Position numbers and translations under genes: made by a program. From positions 1 to 64,000 of the forward strand of contig JARVLF010000008.1 of the NCBI GenBank assembly GCA_030849465.1: 64,000 bases of DNA, written 5' to 3'. Positions 37,075 to 48,471 of this stretch are shown here, one piece after another (position 1 is the stretch's first letter; each line of letters starts with the position of its first letter). The stretch comes from Moesziomyces globuligerus. Taxonomy: Eukaryota > Basidiomycota > Ustilaginomycetes > Ustilaginales > Ustilaginaceae. The notes beneath the pieces were generated by a model. It did not search any database, was not told the origin of the DNA, and saw nothing but the letters and a program-made list of their open reading frames with translations.

Positions 37075-40000
37075 GCTTGGGTGCGTTTCTCAGCTGGCAC
37101 TAGCTCCTCTCCCGGCTTGCCACCTGCACTCAAGCCACGTCGCCTGCGGGCGCCCCTCAGCTGGGCCGAAGTTGGGGATCTCCCGATATGGCCGAGTCAC
37201 GCCCGAGGTGGCGCATGCAGCGGGGAAGCAGGCGATCGCCAAAAAATCTGCCATGCGAGCCGCCACCGCTTGTGGTGCGTGCTTGTATTTCCGTAGCGAG
37301 ACCGGAACGCTCGAGTGCAAGGCGAGCGCGGCCGATGGAATATGCGCGTCGCTGCAAGGCCAAGCGAGAGTTGTGCAGTTGTCGAAGCGAGGCAGGATGA
37401 CAGCGCGACCATGGTCCTTCATGCCGACATCCTGCATGGCCAGAGTCGAGCCTCACTTTGGCTGCCAAAGGACGTCTGACCTCCCTGGCACTGACGTCGA
37501 TCAAGCTTTTGCGTCGGTGTCAAACTGGGTAGTTGGAGCGGCCAAATCGCCATTTTGCTTGACTGCAAAACGCACTGGGTGGCGCTCGATGCGCGAGGCA
37601 TCGGTTGGCGCTCGGTGAGGCCATGCGACGCAGCATGAGGCGGCTCAAGAGCGCTGGGGCAGGGCAAGTGCTTGGCTCGACCAATACGAAAACCTTCCAA
37701 GCGATCAAAGTTCAACCGGAAACTCCTCTTGTGGGCCGTCTTTGGGCGGGCGGGTCCAACTGCCGAAGCGTGCAAGCGAATGAGGGGTGCAGTGTGTCAG
37801 ATGTCGACGAAAAAAAACCTCCGAAGGAACCGAAGAAAGGCGCACCGACAGATGAGCCGCGGGATCGATGGCGTCTCTGGGTCGTGACGCCGCTGCACAT
37901 GGTGAAGCCGCTTGATCCTTCACAGGGCGGGTGTCATGGCATCTGATTTGCTGTCTAGGCTTGGCAAATCGATACCGTCACGCAGTTGACCATTGACACA
38001 CTGTAACTATGACGCCGGGGATCTCGTTGCTCAAGGTAAGCCTGGCCCTACACTCATCCACGTGTGCTTTGCTTGCCTTTGCGTGAGTGCGAGCGATCAT
38101 CATGACGATGGAGCCATCGCAGCCGACATGTCCATCATTGATAAAATGATGACGTCTGCTGCCCGGACCTGAAGGTGCGAGCGTGGGCGCGACTGGAGAG
38201 GACGGACCGGCGAAATAAATAATTTTACGAGGATAGCTCCGACGCAACCGAATCGACCCTGGCTTCAGGGCAGCCGCAGGCATGAGAGGGAAAAAAGGGG
38301 GGGGGGAGCTTCGGCAATCCCTCGAGCTGCGCGCAAATCCCAAGAAATGGGTAGCGGAAGAATTGGAGGCAGGCGCGGGAGCGGGGGTGGGGGGGCACGA
38401 GCGAGTCGTCGGGCAGCGCAGGGCGGGGGAGCCGTAGCCGGGCGAAGTTTGAGCAAAGTTTATGCGTCAGGCCGAACTCGCGGTTGCTTCCCCACGATTG
38501 GCTCGTGGTAGCTGCGGACGGTCGTGGCTCGGACTTGTTGCGACGAGCAAACTTTGGAAGCGGGCCGATGGCCAAGGTGAGGTCAAAGGGCGTGACACGG
38601 CAGCTGAATCTGCAACGTGCGCGCTCGAACTCTGGCGTGACCCGACCCAATCCGCTTGCGTATCGCGTCCAGGCAGGGCCAAGGCGCCCCGCGGATGCAG
38701 CACGCAGAGAAGTTCCTGTGTGAAACCTTGCTGCCCACCTGCCCTATCGGCTTGATTCTGATTCATTTATTTAATCGGGGTTTATGCAAACGGAAAGAAG
38801 CGGCTGCTGCGCTGGGCCTGGATGGAAAATTTCGTGCGCTCGGCTGAGTTCATGTGTGGATGGACGGTTGGGGTGGGAGGCGCTGGCCGGCTCCCCCCAC
38901 CTGCCCACCGGGCTTGGTTCGGCGAGTTGGGCGTGCGCTTGACTCAGGGTTTTTGCTTGGATGGATGCGGGCTGCGTACACTTTGGCTAGTGGTGCATCG
39001 AGCCGCCACGGGTGCGGCCACAGGCGTCGGCACAAAAGATACGGCCAAAGTTAAGAAACTCGAACTAGCGTGAGCAGCGATCGTCGACGTGGTCGCATCT
39101 CGGCGTATACCCCACAGTCGGATTCTAGCACGCCGGCGTGCTGCCTCGCCTGATCTCAAATCTCGGTCTACGACACATTCCGATGCGTTTGCACTCGCTC
39201 AGCCTGGCGGACCGAGCGTCGCCTGTCCGCCTCGACTAGCGAGGATGCAAGCAAGGAATTCTCCGCCTCCCACCCGCAAGCTGGTGGGCGTGCGCTGCCT
39301 AACGCCGCATCCATGGGCGGGAAGAGGCACATGTGGAGCCGTGTGAAGCGAGCGGCTGTAGGTGAGGCTATCAAGCCGACTGCATGACAGCAGACCAGAG
39401 TGGCTCGACGCGGTGGGCGAATGAATGGACGGTAGCGCGCTAGTTCAGCCAGCCGACGCAGACCAAAGCCACCCGACCCGCCAAGCTAAGCTGGCGCTAT
39501 GGTGCGCATTCGCCCCCGCCTTGGCCCGCTCACCTCGGCCATTCACGCTCACCCTCTTCCTCGCTCGTTCGCTCCGCCTCCGCCTCCGCCTCCGTGCCGC
39601 TCCGCCTCCGCGTCCAAGTCGTGCGTCGAGCTTCGGATTTCGAGCTTCGAACGGTGCGGCTCCCTTGGCGCGTCAGCTTTCCCCATCCCCTCGCTCACTT
39701 TCTCCCCCTTCTCTCGCCTCGGCCCCCCCGGCCTCATTTTTTTCTCCCAAAGACTGGCTCCAACCCGGAGTGGCTCCAGACCGCACTCCCCACCGCTTAT
39801 CGATGCTCCTCGCTTGGCTCCCTCCCTCTTCCCCATACCCGCCCGCTCCCATCAGCTCTCGGCTCGCTTCCATCCAAGCTACCCTCCCTCCGCTCATCCG
39901 TTCACCCCACACCCGCCCACCCTCTCCCCCTCCATCATCCCCGCTGCTCTCTACCCCCAAGACCCCTTCCATCTCGTTCGCCCTACACACCATCCGCACG

Positions 40001-40255
40001 CGTCCCAATCACCCTGCGCATACTCCCACCTTCCGACCGCACGCGAGACCCCTCCAGCCTCAACCAACCCATTTCGGCTTTTCTCACTGCACTCGACCCG
40101 TCGCTTTGTGAATCGCATCTCGATACCACCACCACCGCCTCCTTCTCCTTCGCCACTCCCTTCGCCGATTTTCACCCGCAGTGCTTTTGGTAACCACAGC
40201 CTAGCCCTTTCGCCGTCCCTGAGCGCTCCGGCTTGGTATCAAATTGCGCTTCAAA
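37075..40255. other. Long intergenic region upstream of the Cre1-type repressor
   Basis: About 3.2 kb without a supportable gene. It holds A6-G10 at 38291-38306 and several SYGGRG motifs, the Mig1/CreA binding consensus: GCGGGG 38381-38386, GTGGGG 38387-38392, GCGGGG 38423-38428, and reverse-strand ones near 38890. A hexamer run based on CCGCCT lies at 39573-39613, inside a CT-rich leader that extends to the start codon. Regulation of the repressor by its own product is plausible. Confidence 0.5.
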
Positions 40256-42595
40256 ATGGCACAGCCATCCACGCCCAACATGGCCAACCCAACAGCAGAC
40301 GCAGCGGCCCTCACCGCCAGCAACTACACGGTCGACAAGTCCCAGATCCCCCGTCCCTACAAGTGTCCGCTCTGCTCGCGGGCCTTCTACCGTCTCGAAC
40401 ACCAGACTCGCCACATCCGCACACACACCGGCGAGAAGCCCCACGTTTGCACCCATCCCGGCTGCGAGAAGCGCTTCAGTCGATCCGACGAGCTCACCCG
40501 CCACGTCCGCATTCATGCCAATCCAAAGAAGGCCGCTTCCCATGCCGATGACAAGAAGGCTGCAGCCCGGAAATCCCTCCCCTCTGCCGCCTCGACACAC
40601 GGCGCTCCTGCAATCGCCTCCGCTTCTACAAAGCCTGGCTCCGCTCACGCCACCAGATCGCTCCGATGGCAGCTAGGCGCCGAGGAAGACGCCGAGGACA
40701 GCGACTCGGATCGCGAGCTCCGTCACGCTCCTCGCCCTCCCCGCACCGGCGAGATGTCGGCCCTCGCCATGCTCGCCAGCGACGAACTTCACGAGCTCCA
40801 GCGTGCCGAACGCGAGGGCCGCCGCTCCGGCCCTCCCCCTCATGCGTACCATCCCCACCACCACGCACCAGACGCCTATTCCGATCGATACCACTCGCAC
40901 GGCACCAGCGCTGCTCCCGCTTTCCACACCAGCCACCCAGCTCCTCACCAGTCCGGCTCGTCCACCGAGAGCACGCCGCCCGGTTGCTCGCACGAGGATT
41001 GCCACCGCAAGTACAACGACCGCATCGCCTCGGCAATCCTCGCACGCCCCGTATCGGGTCGCTACGCCGCCGAGTGCGGCTACTCCCGGCCTTCCCACGG
41101 CGGCTACAACGGCAGCCATCCTCCTCCCAGTCTCTATCGATACTATCAGCATGGCTCCCATCACCCCTCGGGCGGCTGGGCTTCCACCTCCTCCAGCGTC
41201 CCCAGCAGCGTCGAACACTCGCCGCGCTTCTCGCCCGACGACCACCTCCACGGAGACGACTATGCCTCCGAATCCGAACACGCTGCTCCCCTTCACGAGG
41301 ACACCAAGCCTCCGCGACTGCCTTACGCCGCGCCTGGCCCTGCGCCGCCCTCGACCCACGCCCACTCGCACTGGACTCCCAGCAGCAGCCCCGTCCTTGG
41401 CCCGCTCCGCAACATGAGCTTGCTCGGCGGCAACACGGTCCCCAACAGCCCCTACACCTCGCGACCCGGCTCGCCCGTCCTCCACGGTCGTCACGCACAC
41501 GCACACTCGCCGCCTCACCATCACCACACCCACGAGGGCCCCGCTCATCAGTCTGGCCTTGGCCACCACGGCTCCCACCGACACCGATCGCATCCCTACA
41601 TGGAGTCCTCCACTCGCTCCCGCTCGCATCACCACCTCTCGTCGCTCGGCGCTGCTCCTCTGCAGCCTGGTGCCTCGCATGCAATCCCATCCAGCACCTC
41701 GGGAGAGCGGAGCACCGCCGCCGAGCTCGATTCGCATGCCAGCGGCTCAGCCTCCACCTCGGCCTCCACGTCGCCTGCCCAACCTTCGCACATGCCCCCC
41801 AAGCTCTCTCGCAGCCACAGCTTTGGCTCGCGTAGCAAGGGCATCCCCTCGCTCAATTCGAGCGCAAGCCTCTCGGCCTACCATCTCACTCCCACACACC
41901 CGCCTGCGGTGGATTTGGAACGCAGCGCACGTCGCTCCAAGATCGAGGATATCTTGGACGGTGGCGTCGGTAGCCTCAAGCCCCACGCTGCCCGGACTTC
42001 ATACCCACACTTGGTGGCGGATCCGTCTTCGAGGACTCTGCCCCCACCTTTCCCGGCAAGCGGCTCTCACCGGGATGGCAGCCACCATCCGCTCCCTGGT
42101 CACCACCACACGCACGCGTACAACTACCATCCCTACGGCGATCACAAGAAGAGCGTGCGCAGCAGCTCCCGCTCGGCGCCTGCAAGCCGTTCCGGCTCCC
42201 CGCATGGGTCGCCGACCTTGCACCCCCTCGCAAGCCTGCCTAATGCCATGTCGTCTCGATCACACTCTCGCCAGAGTTCCATCGGCAACGGCTTTGGCAG
42301 CGGCTTGGTCAGCTCCGAGTCGAGTCCCACGAGCGTCTACTCGCAGGTCCCCTTCAGCGCTTCCAGTTCCCCCGCAGCGGGTGCCCCGAGCGTCGCGCGC
42401 AGCAAGAAGGGCCTCGGCGGCTTCGGCATGACGCCAATCCATTCCGCTCAGCGCGACCGCGAGCACAACACAACGCTGCCCTCGCTTGGCCAGGCCCTCT
42501 CGCGCGAGACTTCGCCCATCAGCATGGTTCTGCCGCCCCCCATGAAGCGCATCCACTCGGACGGTGCGCCCGAGGTTGACATGTCGCCCGCTTGA
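40256..42595 (+). CDS. C2H2 zinc-finger carbon catabolite repressor (CreA/Mig1 type)
   Basis: A single exon of 779 residues from ATG 40256 ([15 protein letters not shown]). Two adjacent C2H2 fingers occupy residues 37-87: [20 protein letters not shown], then a TGEKPH linker, and [20 protein letters not shown]. The contact residues and linker match CreA/Cre1/Mig1, which bind SYGGRG sites and repress genes for alternative carbon sources when glucose is present. A region with [19 protein letters not shown] and [11 protein letters not shown] follows. The remainder is Ser/Pro/His-rich and low complexity, with His runs in the middle. The 5' leader is long and CT-rich. The family call is firm; orthology to Mig1 rather than a paralogue is likely. 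Confidence 0.93.
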   Translation: MAQPSTPNMANPTADAAALTASNYTVDKSQIPRPYKCPLCSRAFYRLEHQTRHIRTHTGEKPHVCTHPGCEKRFSRSDELTRHVRIHANPKKAASHADDKKAAARKSLPSAASTHGAPAIASASTKPGSAHATRSLRWQLGAEEDAEDSDSDRELRHAPRPPRTGEMSALAMLASDELHELQRAEREGRRSGPPPHAYHPHHHAPDAYSDRYHSHGTSAAPAFHTSHPAPHQSGSSTESTPPGCSHEDCHRKYNDRIASAILARPVSGRYAAECGYSRPSHGGYNGSHPPPSLYRYYQHGSHHPSGGWASTSSSVPSSVEHSPRFSPDDHLHGDDYASESEHAAPLHEDTKPPRLPYAAPGPAPPSTHAHSHWTPSSSPVLGPLRNMSLLGGNTVPNSPYTSRPGSPVLHGRHAHAHSPPHHHHTHEGPAHQSGLGHHGSHRHRSHPYMESSTRSRSHHHLSSLGAAPLQPGASHAIPSSTSGERSTAAELDSHASGSASTSASTSPAQPSHMPPKLSRSHSFGSRSKGIPSLNSSASLSAYHLTPTHPPAVDLERSARRSKIEDILDGGVGSLKPHAARTSYPHLVADPSSRTLPPPFPASGSHRDGSHHPLPGHHHTHAYNYHPYGDHKKSVRSSSRSAPASRSGSPHGSPTLHPLASLPNAMSSRSHSRQSSIGNGFGSGLVSSESSPTSVYSQVPFSASSSPAAGAPSVARSKKGLGGFGMTPIHSAQRDREHNTTLPSLGQALSRETSPISMVLPPPMKRIHSDGAPEVDMSPA

Positions 42596-43966
42596 GTCCT
42601 CTTCCTCGGCTACGCTCGCATGTCATGCACGCATCCCATGCTGCAGCGTCGCTTCATCCTGAGTTGATTTCTGTCGTACCCTCTTCGTTCACGCACCCCC
42701 TTCGTTCCATAGACGGTCCTTCGTTGTGTCTCTCCTTTCCCTGTCTCACCTCTCTTGTCTGTTTCTGGCATTGAAGCCCCCATGCATTTCGGTCGTTCTC
42801 TAATTCATGGCACTCAACCATCTCAATCACAGCGCCTGTGCGCGATCTCACTTCTATTTGGCCAAAAGGGTCGGCGAAGGTGTAGTATGAGCTTTAGAAC
42901 GGCCGAGAGACTGGTCCGCACTGCATCTCTCAGAGACACAGAACACGGACCCGAGCGCAAGAGTCAGTCGGCAAGGGTGGGTGGCGGACGTGGGTGGCGG
43001 ACAAATTCCCGATGATCGACGTTAGACGCAACGCGATCAGACTTCTTGACTTGTTCGGACTCCGCCTTGATGTTCTAGCTACGAGGTGGCTGGCTATGAG
43101 GTGCGAGGAGGAGCAGGAATCGATCAGACCGCCGACGCTTAAGCTGCAAAGTTGGAGCTGGCCTCCTTCCCGTTCACCTCGGATGGCTGAAAATACTACT
43201 CTTACTGTCATACACTCCCATGCAAGCTTCGCACCAAGGCAGAGACCCAGACAGCCAACAAGACGATTGTCCGCATTTATCGCCTCACTAAGTGCCCAGC
43301 CGAACAATTGTCTCGGTCACACGAGTTCAGGATCATGCATGCACAGGCTTGAGATCAGGCGTCAGCACGCTCAAAGAGTCCCAGATGACGGCGTTGCGAG
43401 ACTTCCCTGCTGTCGACAAAGTCAAGGTTGCTGAGAGCTTGCAGAAGCGAGCTCCAAGAGCTTCCTGGACTTGTCTCTGTGAGCAAAGATGATGATGCCG
43501 ATCAGATCCTGCACAATGAGATCCGAAGTCAACGATAGGCAAGACGGCTGTCCTGTCTTCACAAGTCCTAGGGCCGGTGCGGCTGGGAAACGGCTGACTT
43601 GGTCAGCTCCACTCCCGTGCACGAAGCATTTTGGGCCTGGAGCCGTACGGGACAAAGCATTGCTCATGGGGGGTCGCACAGCGCGTTGCTGCAAGCAAGC
43701 ACATGTTTGTTGAGATCCGGACGCAGCGTCGCTGCACATGTGTATGCTGCCCAAAACCCCAGACTTGCTGGATCATGCCTGCTCCTGCCACAACATGGCG
43801 ACCCAGTACAGCTTGCGTAGCATTGCAAAGACCTTCTCGACGTCGAGTCCTTGGATACCTACACATGCATACAGGTGAATCTGTCAGAGCGCTACACGAG
43901 CAATCTCATCAATGCGGGCCGGATCAATGAAATATACGGAGATGGTATTGCAGGACTTCGTGCGAT
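42596..43966. other. Convergent intergenic region, no gene seen
   Basis: Nearly 1.4 kb between the stops of the repressor and eIF3j. It must hold both 3' UTRs. No frame longer than about 145 codons or with features is present. Confidence 0.5.
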
Positions 43967-45315
43967 TCACATAAAGTCGAGGTCGTCGTCGAGAGCCTCG
44001 TCGCCGTCTGTACGATAGGAATGCATGCAGGAAGGAGTCGATGTCAGTATCTGGTGTCTGGCCGCTCCGCAACGAAGCTAGCTTGTGGACACTTACAAGC
44101 TTGCGTGTCGATGCTGGATTCGCCATGGAAACCATTTGCGGAAGCAAGATGGCGTAAAAGATCAAAAAAGAAGAGTGTAAGTGTGCTTGTGGGTGGCCAA
44201 GCTGGCAAAGACGGAGGGAGGACGTACACGTTTTTGGCACTGGCAGTGCCAACCGTCTTGGGCTTGGCAGTGGCGACCTTCTTCTGGCCACCGGACTTCT
44301 TGGCCTCCTTTTCAGCCTTGACCTTCTCCTCGGCGTAGGTCTTGAGCATGGTGGACGACTTGCGGATGTCGACGTCGCGCATGCTAGAGGCGACGTTCTT
44401 GAAGAGCTGGGGCACAAAGTGCTTCTCGAAGCCAGGCTTAGAAGACTGCTTCTTGATGAGCTCGGAGTAGAGAAGGTCGGCAAAGGATTCCCAGTCCTCC
44501 TTGCTCGAGGGGTTCAGGGTCTTGAGCTTGGAGATGCCGTCTAGAATGATGTCGCACACGAGAAGAGAAAGATTAGCATCCCAACCCTGTCTAGCATTGG
44601 AGAGGGGAGACTGTGTGCTTACCGTCAGAGAGCTTGGCAGTTCCGAGCAGGTTAGCGGCGTTTTCAACGTCGGACTTGAGCTGAGCCTCGCGCTCCATGC
44701 GGCGCTTGGCTATCGGGTCCGCGTCCCAGTCTTCGTCGTCCTCATCCTCGTCCTGTATCATGGCAAAGGTGCGAGAAGAAGGTGGAATGGTAAGCAACTG
44801 AGCCCGTGGGCGCGATGTTGCACGTCGGGGGAGATCGTGTACTCACATCGAGTCCCTGTTCGCGACGGAGGCGCTCCTCCTCCTCCTTCTCGGCGATCTT
44901 CTGCTTGACGCTCTTCTTCTTGCGCGGCGGCAGGACTACGGCCTCCTTGGGCTTTTCTGGCTCCGAGTCTTCCTCCTCCCAGTCGTCCTACGATCAGAAG
45001 GGCGAGGCAAGGGTCAGCGTTAGCAAGGGTGATCTGCTGGGTGGCACGTCCGGGCCTGGTGCCATGCGAGAAGGTCGCGGGGCCACGCACCTTGACTTCC
45101 TCCTCGACGTCCTCGTCGTCAAACTTCTTGCGGCCAGCTGCGGAGAGCTTCGGCGGGGGAGCGACCTGCTGAGGCTCGTCGTCGTTTTCTGCAATGCACG
45201 AGGAGCAGAGGTGTACAAAGCCATATCGGATGTGATCGGAGGGTCGGTCAGGACATCTCGAGACACTTTTTTGGGAAGATTTCGTTGTGTGCTTTCACAT
45301 ACCCCAATCACTCAT
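43967..45315 (-). CDS. HCR1: Translation initiation factor eIF3 subunit J, seven exons
   Basis: CDS is the complement of 43967-44007, 44097-44113, 44228-44540, 44623-44752, 44847-44987, 45091-45188 and 45303-45315 (250 residues). All six introns are GT-AG and phases fit throughout. The first exon is 13 nt (MSDW plus one base) and exon 6 only 17 nt. The protein starts MSDWEND and has acidic and Lys-rich N-terminal segments (DDWEEEDSEPEKPKE, KKSVKQKIAEKEEEER). The core contains KTLNPSSKEDWESFADLLYS and HFVPQLFKNVASSMRDVDIRK. The end is YGDEALDDDLDFM, the conserved acidic-aromatic tail. eIF3j binds the 40S decoding region and aids start-site selection and recycling. It shares a 449-bp divergent promoter with the F-box gene. 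Confidence 0.93.
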
Positions 45316-45764
45316 CTTGCTCGTTGGTGTGATGCGTCGTGGTATCGAAGTAGAATCAGTGCGAGGGCCGGATGATGGTTTCGGAGAGGCAAAGATGCGA
45401 ATTCTTCTCCATTGCAAACGGCGCTCGCGTGCATGGAAGCGCCTTTTGCAAATCACGGAGAGATAACGCCCGATTTTGAGACGACTCCCCGATACCATCT
45501 GATAGCTGTTAACTAATTGTTAACTCTGCCGAGCTCTCTCGGTGAGCTCAGCCGTGCATTTGCGATTTTGTGATTCCTTCGCGGCGACTTCCAACGCGCC
45601 GACAGACTGTGTCGGCCGCTTTCTGCCGGCTGTCTGCCGCCGCTCGCCCGTGTGGAGGCGTCGAATGTAACGCAAGGGTCTGTTCACATCCTCGCACAAC
45701 GTTCTCAAGTTTGCTTGCCTCCTCAGCTACCACATCCATTTCCTCGTCATCGTAGTCGGAGAGC

Positions 45765-48290
45765 ATGACTCGCCCGGATTCTGCCGCTCCGCTCCTGCAC
45801 AAGCCGCCACTAGGGCTGCAAAAGCAAACCGATGCAGACCTCGACCAAGACGGCCTCCAGGATGACTCGCCGTCCTTCACACCGCTCGCCGATCAGAGCG
45901 GCGCACAGACGCCCCTCGACTCGTCCACCGGTCATGCTAGCAGCTCCAGCTCCGATCCAAACACACAATCCCTCCCACTCGTCGACGACGAACTTGAGCG
46001 CTTCCGCTCAGAATGGAAAAAGGAGGTCCAGGCCAGAGGCCATCCCACCTATGCCCCTCCCCCGAACGCCGACCCGCTTCCAGCGTCGCAATCCGAGCAT
46101 ACCTCAGCTTCAACCACCACGCGTGCGTCATCCCTCCCAGCCCCCTCCTCTCCTTCGCTCGCCACATCTGCTCCAGCACACGATGCTAGCCCTCAACCTT
46201 CAAGCGCCCACCAAGCCCGCGATCCGGGCGACGAGGATCTCGACTCCGCTCCAGTAGACCAAGCCGTCCCTTTTCCGGAGGCCGAGATATATGCTCCTGC
46301 AGCGCTCAAATACTCCAAGGGCGCCCACAGGATACCCAGGTCTGTTGCAGCTCAGCCCGCTCCAAACTTGCCTCCTCCGCCAGAACACCACCCCGAGTCC
46401 TCGCCCAATCAGCCTATCGAATCCTCATCCGCGTCCGCATCTGCATCCCCCGACAAGGTCAGTGGCGTCTCACAGTCGCTCAGAGAACGAATTCACGCCT
46501 CGGCGGCGCCTTACAGCTCGTCCACTTCCGCCTCTCGTCCACTGGCTCCCAAACACCCCATCGCCGCTGATCCGCTCTCATATTCCTCAGCTGCCTCCTC
46601 GTCCGCAGCATCGCGGGCTCCACGAATCATGGTCACCCCTGACGCGCCTGCTCTTGCCAGTGAGGCTACACAAGCCGGCATGCGCAGCGCCGTCGAGGCA
46701 TACGCCCGCGCCGTCGAAATGGAACGCAGCGGTCAGCTTGACCAGGCTCTCGAGTCCTATCGTCGCGCCTTCAAGCTCAACTCCAATGCAGATCGACTCT
46801 ATCACAGGGCCCATCTCCTTCTCACCGATCCTGCCCTCGCCAACACCTCCACACAACAGAACGACGCCCTGCTCGCCAGCCCTGCTATCGCAGACAAGGT
46901 TCGGAAAGCGCTCGATTTTGACGACCATCGTTACGTCGCCATCAAAGAACGTCAGGCGAGAGAGGCGGAGGCAAAGGCAAGAGGTCACACGTACGACGCC
47001 ATCGAGCCTCACACAGTCTCGGAAACAGCAGCCGCGTCCAACACCACGGACAAGACTGCAGCCAAGGTCCACGAGTCGCGGCCCGACGAACTGGCCAAGC
47101 TTTTCGACTCCTTGTCCATCGAGCACGGCGGCGAGAGGGATTTGAGCACAATCGTATTCATGCCAGAGGACGAAGAACTGAGCATGCCCATCGCGAGGCT
47201 GCCGGACGAACTCTTACTCCACATTCTCCGCATGATCATCGCCCCAAGGGGCAGGAGAGGTGCCAAAGTCGTCAAGCCAAAACCGACTCCCGAGGAGCAG
47301 GCTGCCACGGATGCTGCTACGGCTGCCTTGACTGGACGCAGCACCTCTAAGCTGACTCAGCCGAACGGTGCCGCGTCCAAGGCGTCCAAGCCTATCCACG
47401 CCAGCACTACGAGCTCAACCGTCGATAGTGTCCAGACTGCAGCTCGGACCTCCTCGACCGGCAAAGAGAAGGATTTGGTGCCTGCTCAGGCTGATGTCCT
47501 CAGCGGAACACAGTCAATTGAAAGGGACAAAGCATCGGAGCCAAATCCGAACGCCATCGTCGCTCGTAAGCAGCCGCTCGGCATTGGCGTCGTCCTTGGT
47601 GGCGCAGACTGGCAATCACTCGAGATCCTCGGTCGCACGTGTTGGAAGTTCCGTCTCCTGACCAAAGCGCCCTCGCTCTGGCGCGAGATCGTGCGGGAGA
47701 CTTACTATCCACCCATCCTCGATGCGACGCTCAGCCTATCTTCCCTCTACGATCGCCATCACTCGGACTGGCGTACCGTCTTTATCAATCAGCCGCGCGT
47801 GCGTCTCAACGGCTGTTATATTGCCGCCTGCCACTACGCCCGTCCAGGTATGAGCGAAGATGCCTGGATCCGCGTAATCCACGTCGTCGAGTTCTACCGC
47901 TCCATCCGCTTCCTTCCAGACGGCACTGCCCTCTCGCTTCTCACCACCGACGCACCCTCCGAGACCGTGCGCAGGCTCGAGCCGGGTTTGAAAGCCAAGG
48001 GTTTCTCCAAAGGACGCTGGGAATTGTTCGAGCAGGGTCTGGAGGATGATGACGACGAAGGCCGACCGAGAGGCCCCAAGGTCGTCGTCGAAGATTTGCG
48101 CGACAAGAGCATGCAGAAGTACGCCTTTCGAATGGTCTTTGGCCTGCGCAGCACGACCAGGGGCAGATGGAATAAGCTCGACTTGCTCGAGTATCACAGC
48201 GTCAACCTGACAAATGGCGAGGTTTTACCGCTGCCACAGAAGCATTCCCGACCCTTCCACTTCTCCCGGGTGCGCGCCTATGGCGTCTAG
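45765..48290 (+). CDS. F-box protein of the FBXO9/Pof7/Hrt3 family
   Basis: A single exon of 841 residues from ATG 45765. The N-terminal 300 residues are Ser/Pro/Ala-rich with RFRSEWKKEVQARG near 82. Residues about 305-350 (AVEAYARAVEMERSGQLDQALES, in pieces) form a TPR/MIT-like helical hairpin. The F-box lies near 480 (IARLPDELLLHILRM). The C-terminal domain has CWKFRLLTKAPSLWREI, WRTVFINQPRVRLNGCYIA, VIHVVEFYRSIRFLPDG and YHSVNLTNGEVLPL, the hallmark of Fbx9 proteins. F-box proteins recruit substrates to SCF ubiquitin ligases through Skp1. Mammalian FBXO9 acts on TOR-pathway adaptors; whether the fungal protein does is unknown. Confidence 0.92.
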   Translation: MTRPDSAAPLLHKPPLGLQKQTDADLDQDGLQDDSPSFTPLADQSGAQTPLDSSTGHASSSSSDPNTQSLPLVDDELERFRSEWKKEVQARGHPTYAPPPNADPLPASQSEHTSASTTTRASSLPAPSSPSLATSAPAHDASPQPSSAHQARDPGDEDLDSAPVDQAVPFPEAEIYAPAALKYSKGAHRIPRSVAAQPAPNLPPPPEHHPESSPNQPIESSSASASASPDKVSGVSQSLRERIHASAAPYSSSTSASRPLAPKHPIAADPLSYSSAASSSAASRAPRIMVTPDAPALASEATQAGMRSAVEAYARAVEMERSGQLDQALESYRRAFKLNSNADRLYHRAHLLLTDPALANTSTQQNDALLASPAIADKVRKALDFDDHRYVAIKERQAREAEAKARGHTYDAIEPHTVSETAAASNTTDKTAAKVHESRPDELAKLFDSLSIEHGGERDLSTIVFMPEDEELSMPIARLPDELLLHILRMIIAPRGRRGAKVVKPKPTPEEQAATDAATAALTGRSTSKLTQPNGAASKASKPIHASTTSSTVDSVQTAARTSSTGKEKDLVPAQADVLSGTQSIERDKASEPNPNAIVARKQPLGIGVVLGGADWQSLEILGRTCWKFRLLTKAPSLWREIVRETYYPPILDATLSLSSLYDRHHSDWRTVFINQPRVRLNGCYIAACHYARPGMSEDAWIRVIHVVEFYRSIRFLPDGTALSLLTTDAPSETVRRLEPGLKAKGFSKGRWELFEQGLEDDDDEGRPRGPKVVVEDLRDKSMQKYAFRMVFGLRSTTRGRWNKLDLLEYHSVNLTNGEVLPLPQKHSRPFHFSRVRAYGV

Positions 48291-48471
48291 CCTGGCATCG
48301 CGTCAGCCCCGTCCGGCCGCATCTCGGGGGACCGATCGTCGCCAACTTGTCAACCACTCATCTCAAACGCGATAGATTGCATCGCACTGGCATGCGACTG
48401 TCAAAATGTGCGGACGCTTGCGTTACTCCGCACGCATCGTCTCTTTCGTGTGATGGCGCCGTCGACAGTGG

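Noticed and set aside
40626..41737. Two 354-codon frames antisense to the Cre1-type gene
   Set aside because: They arise from GC-rich, low-complexity codons of the sense gene and show no features.
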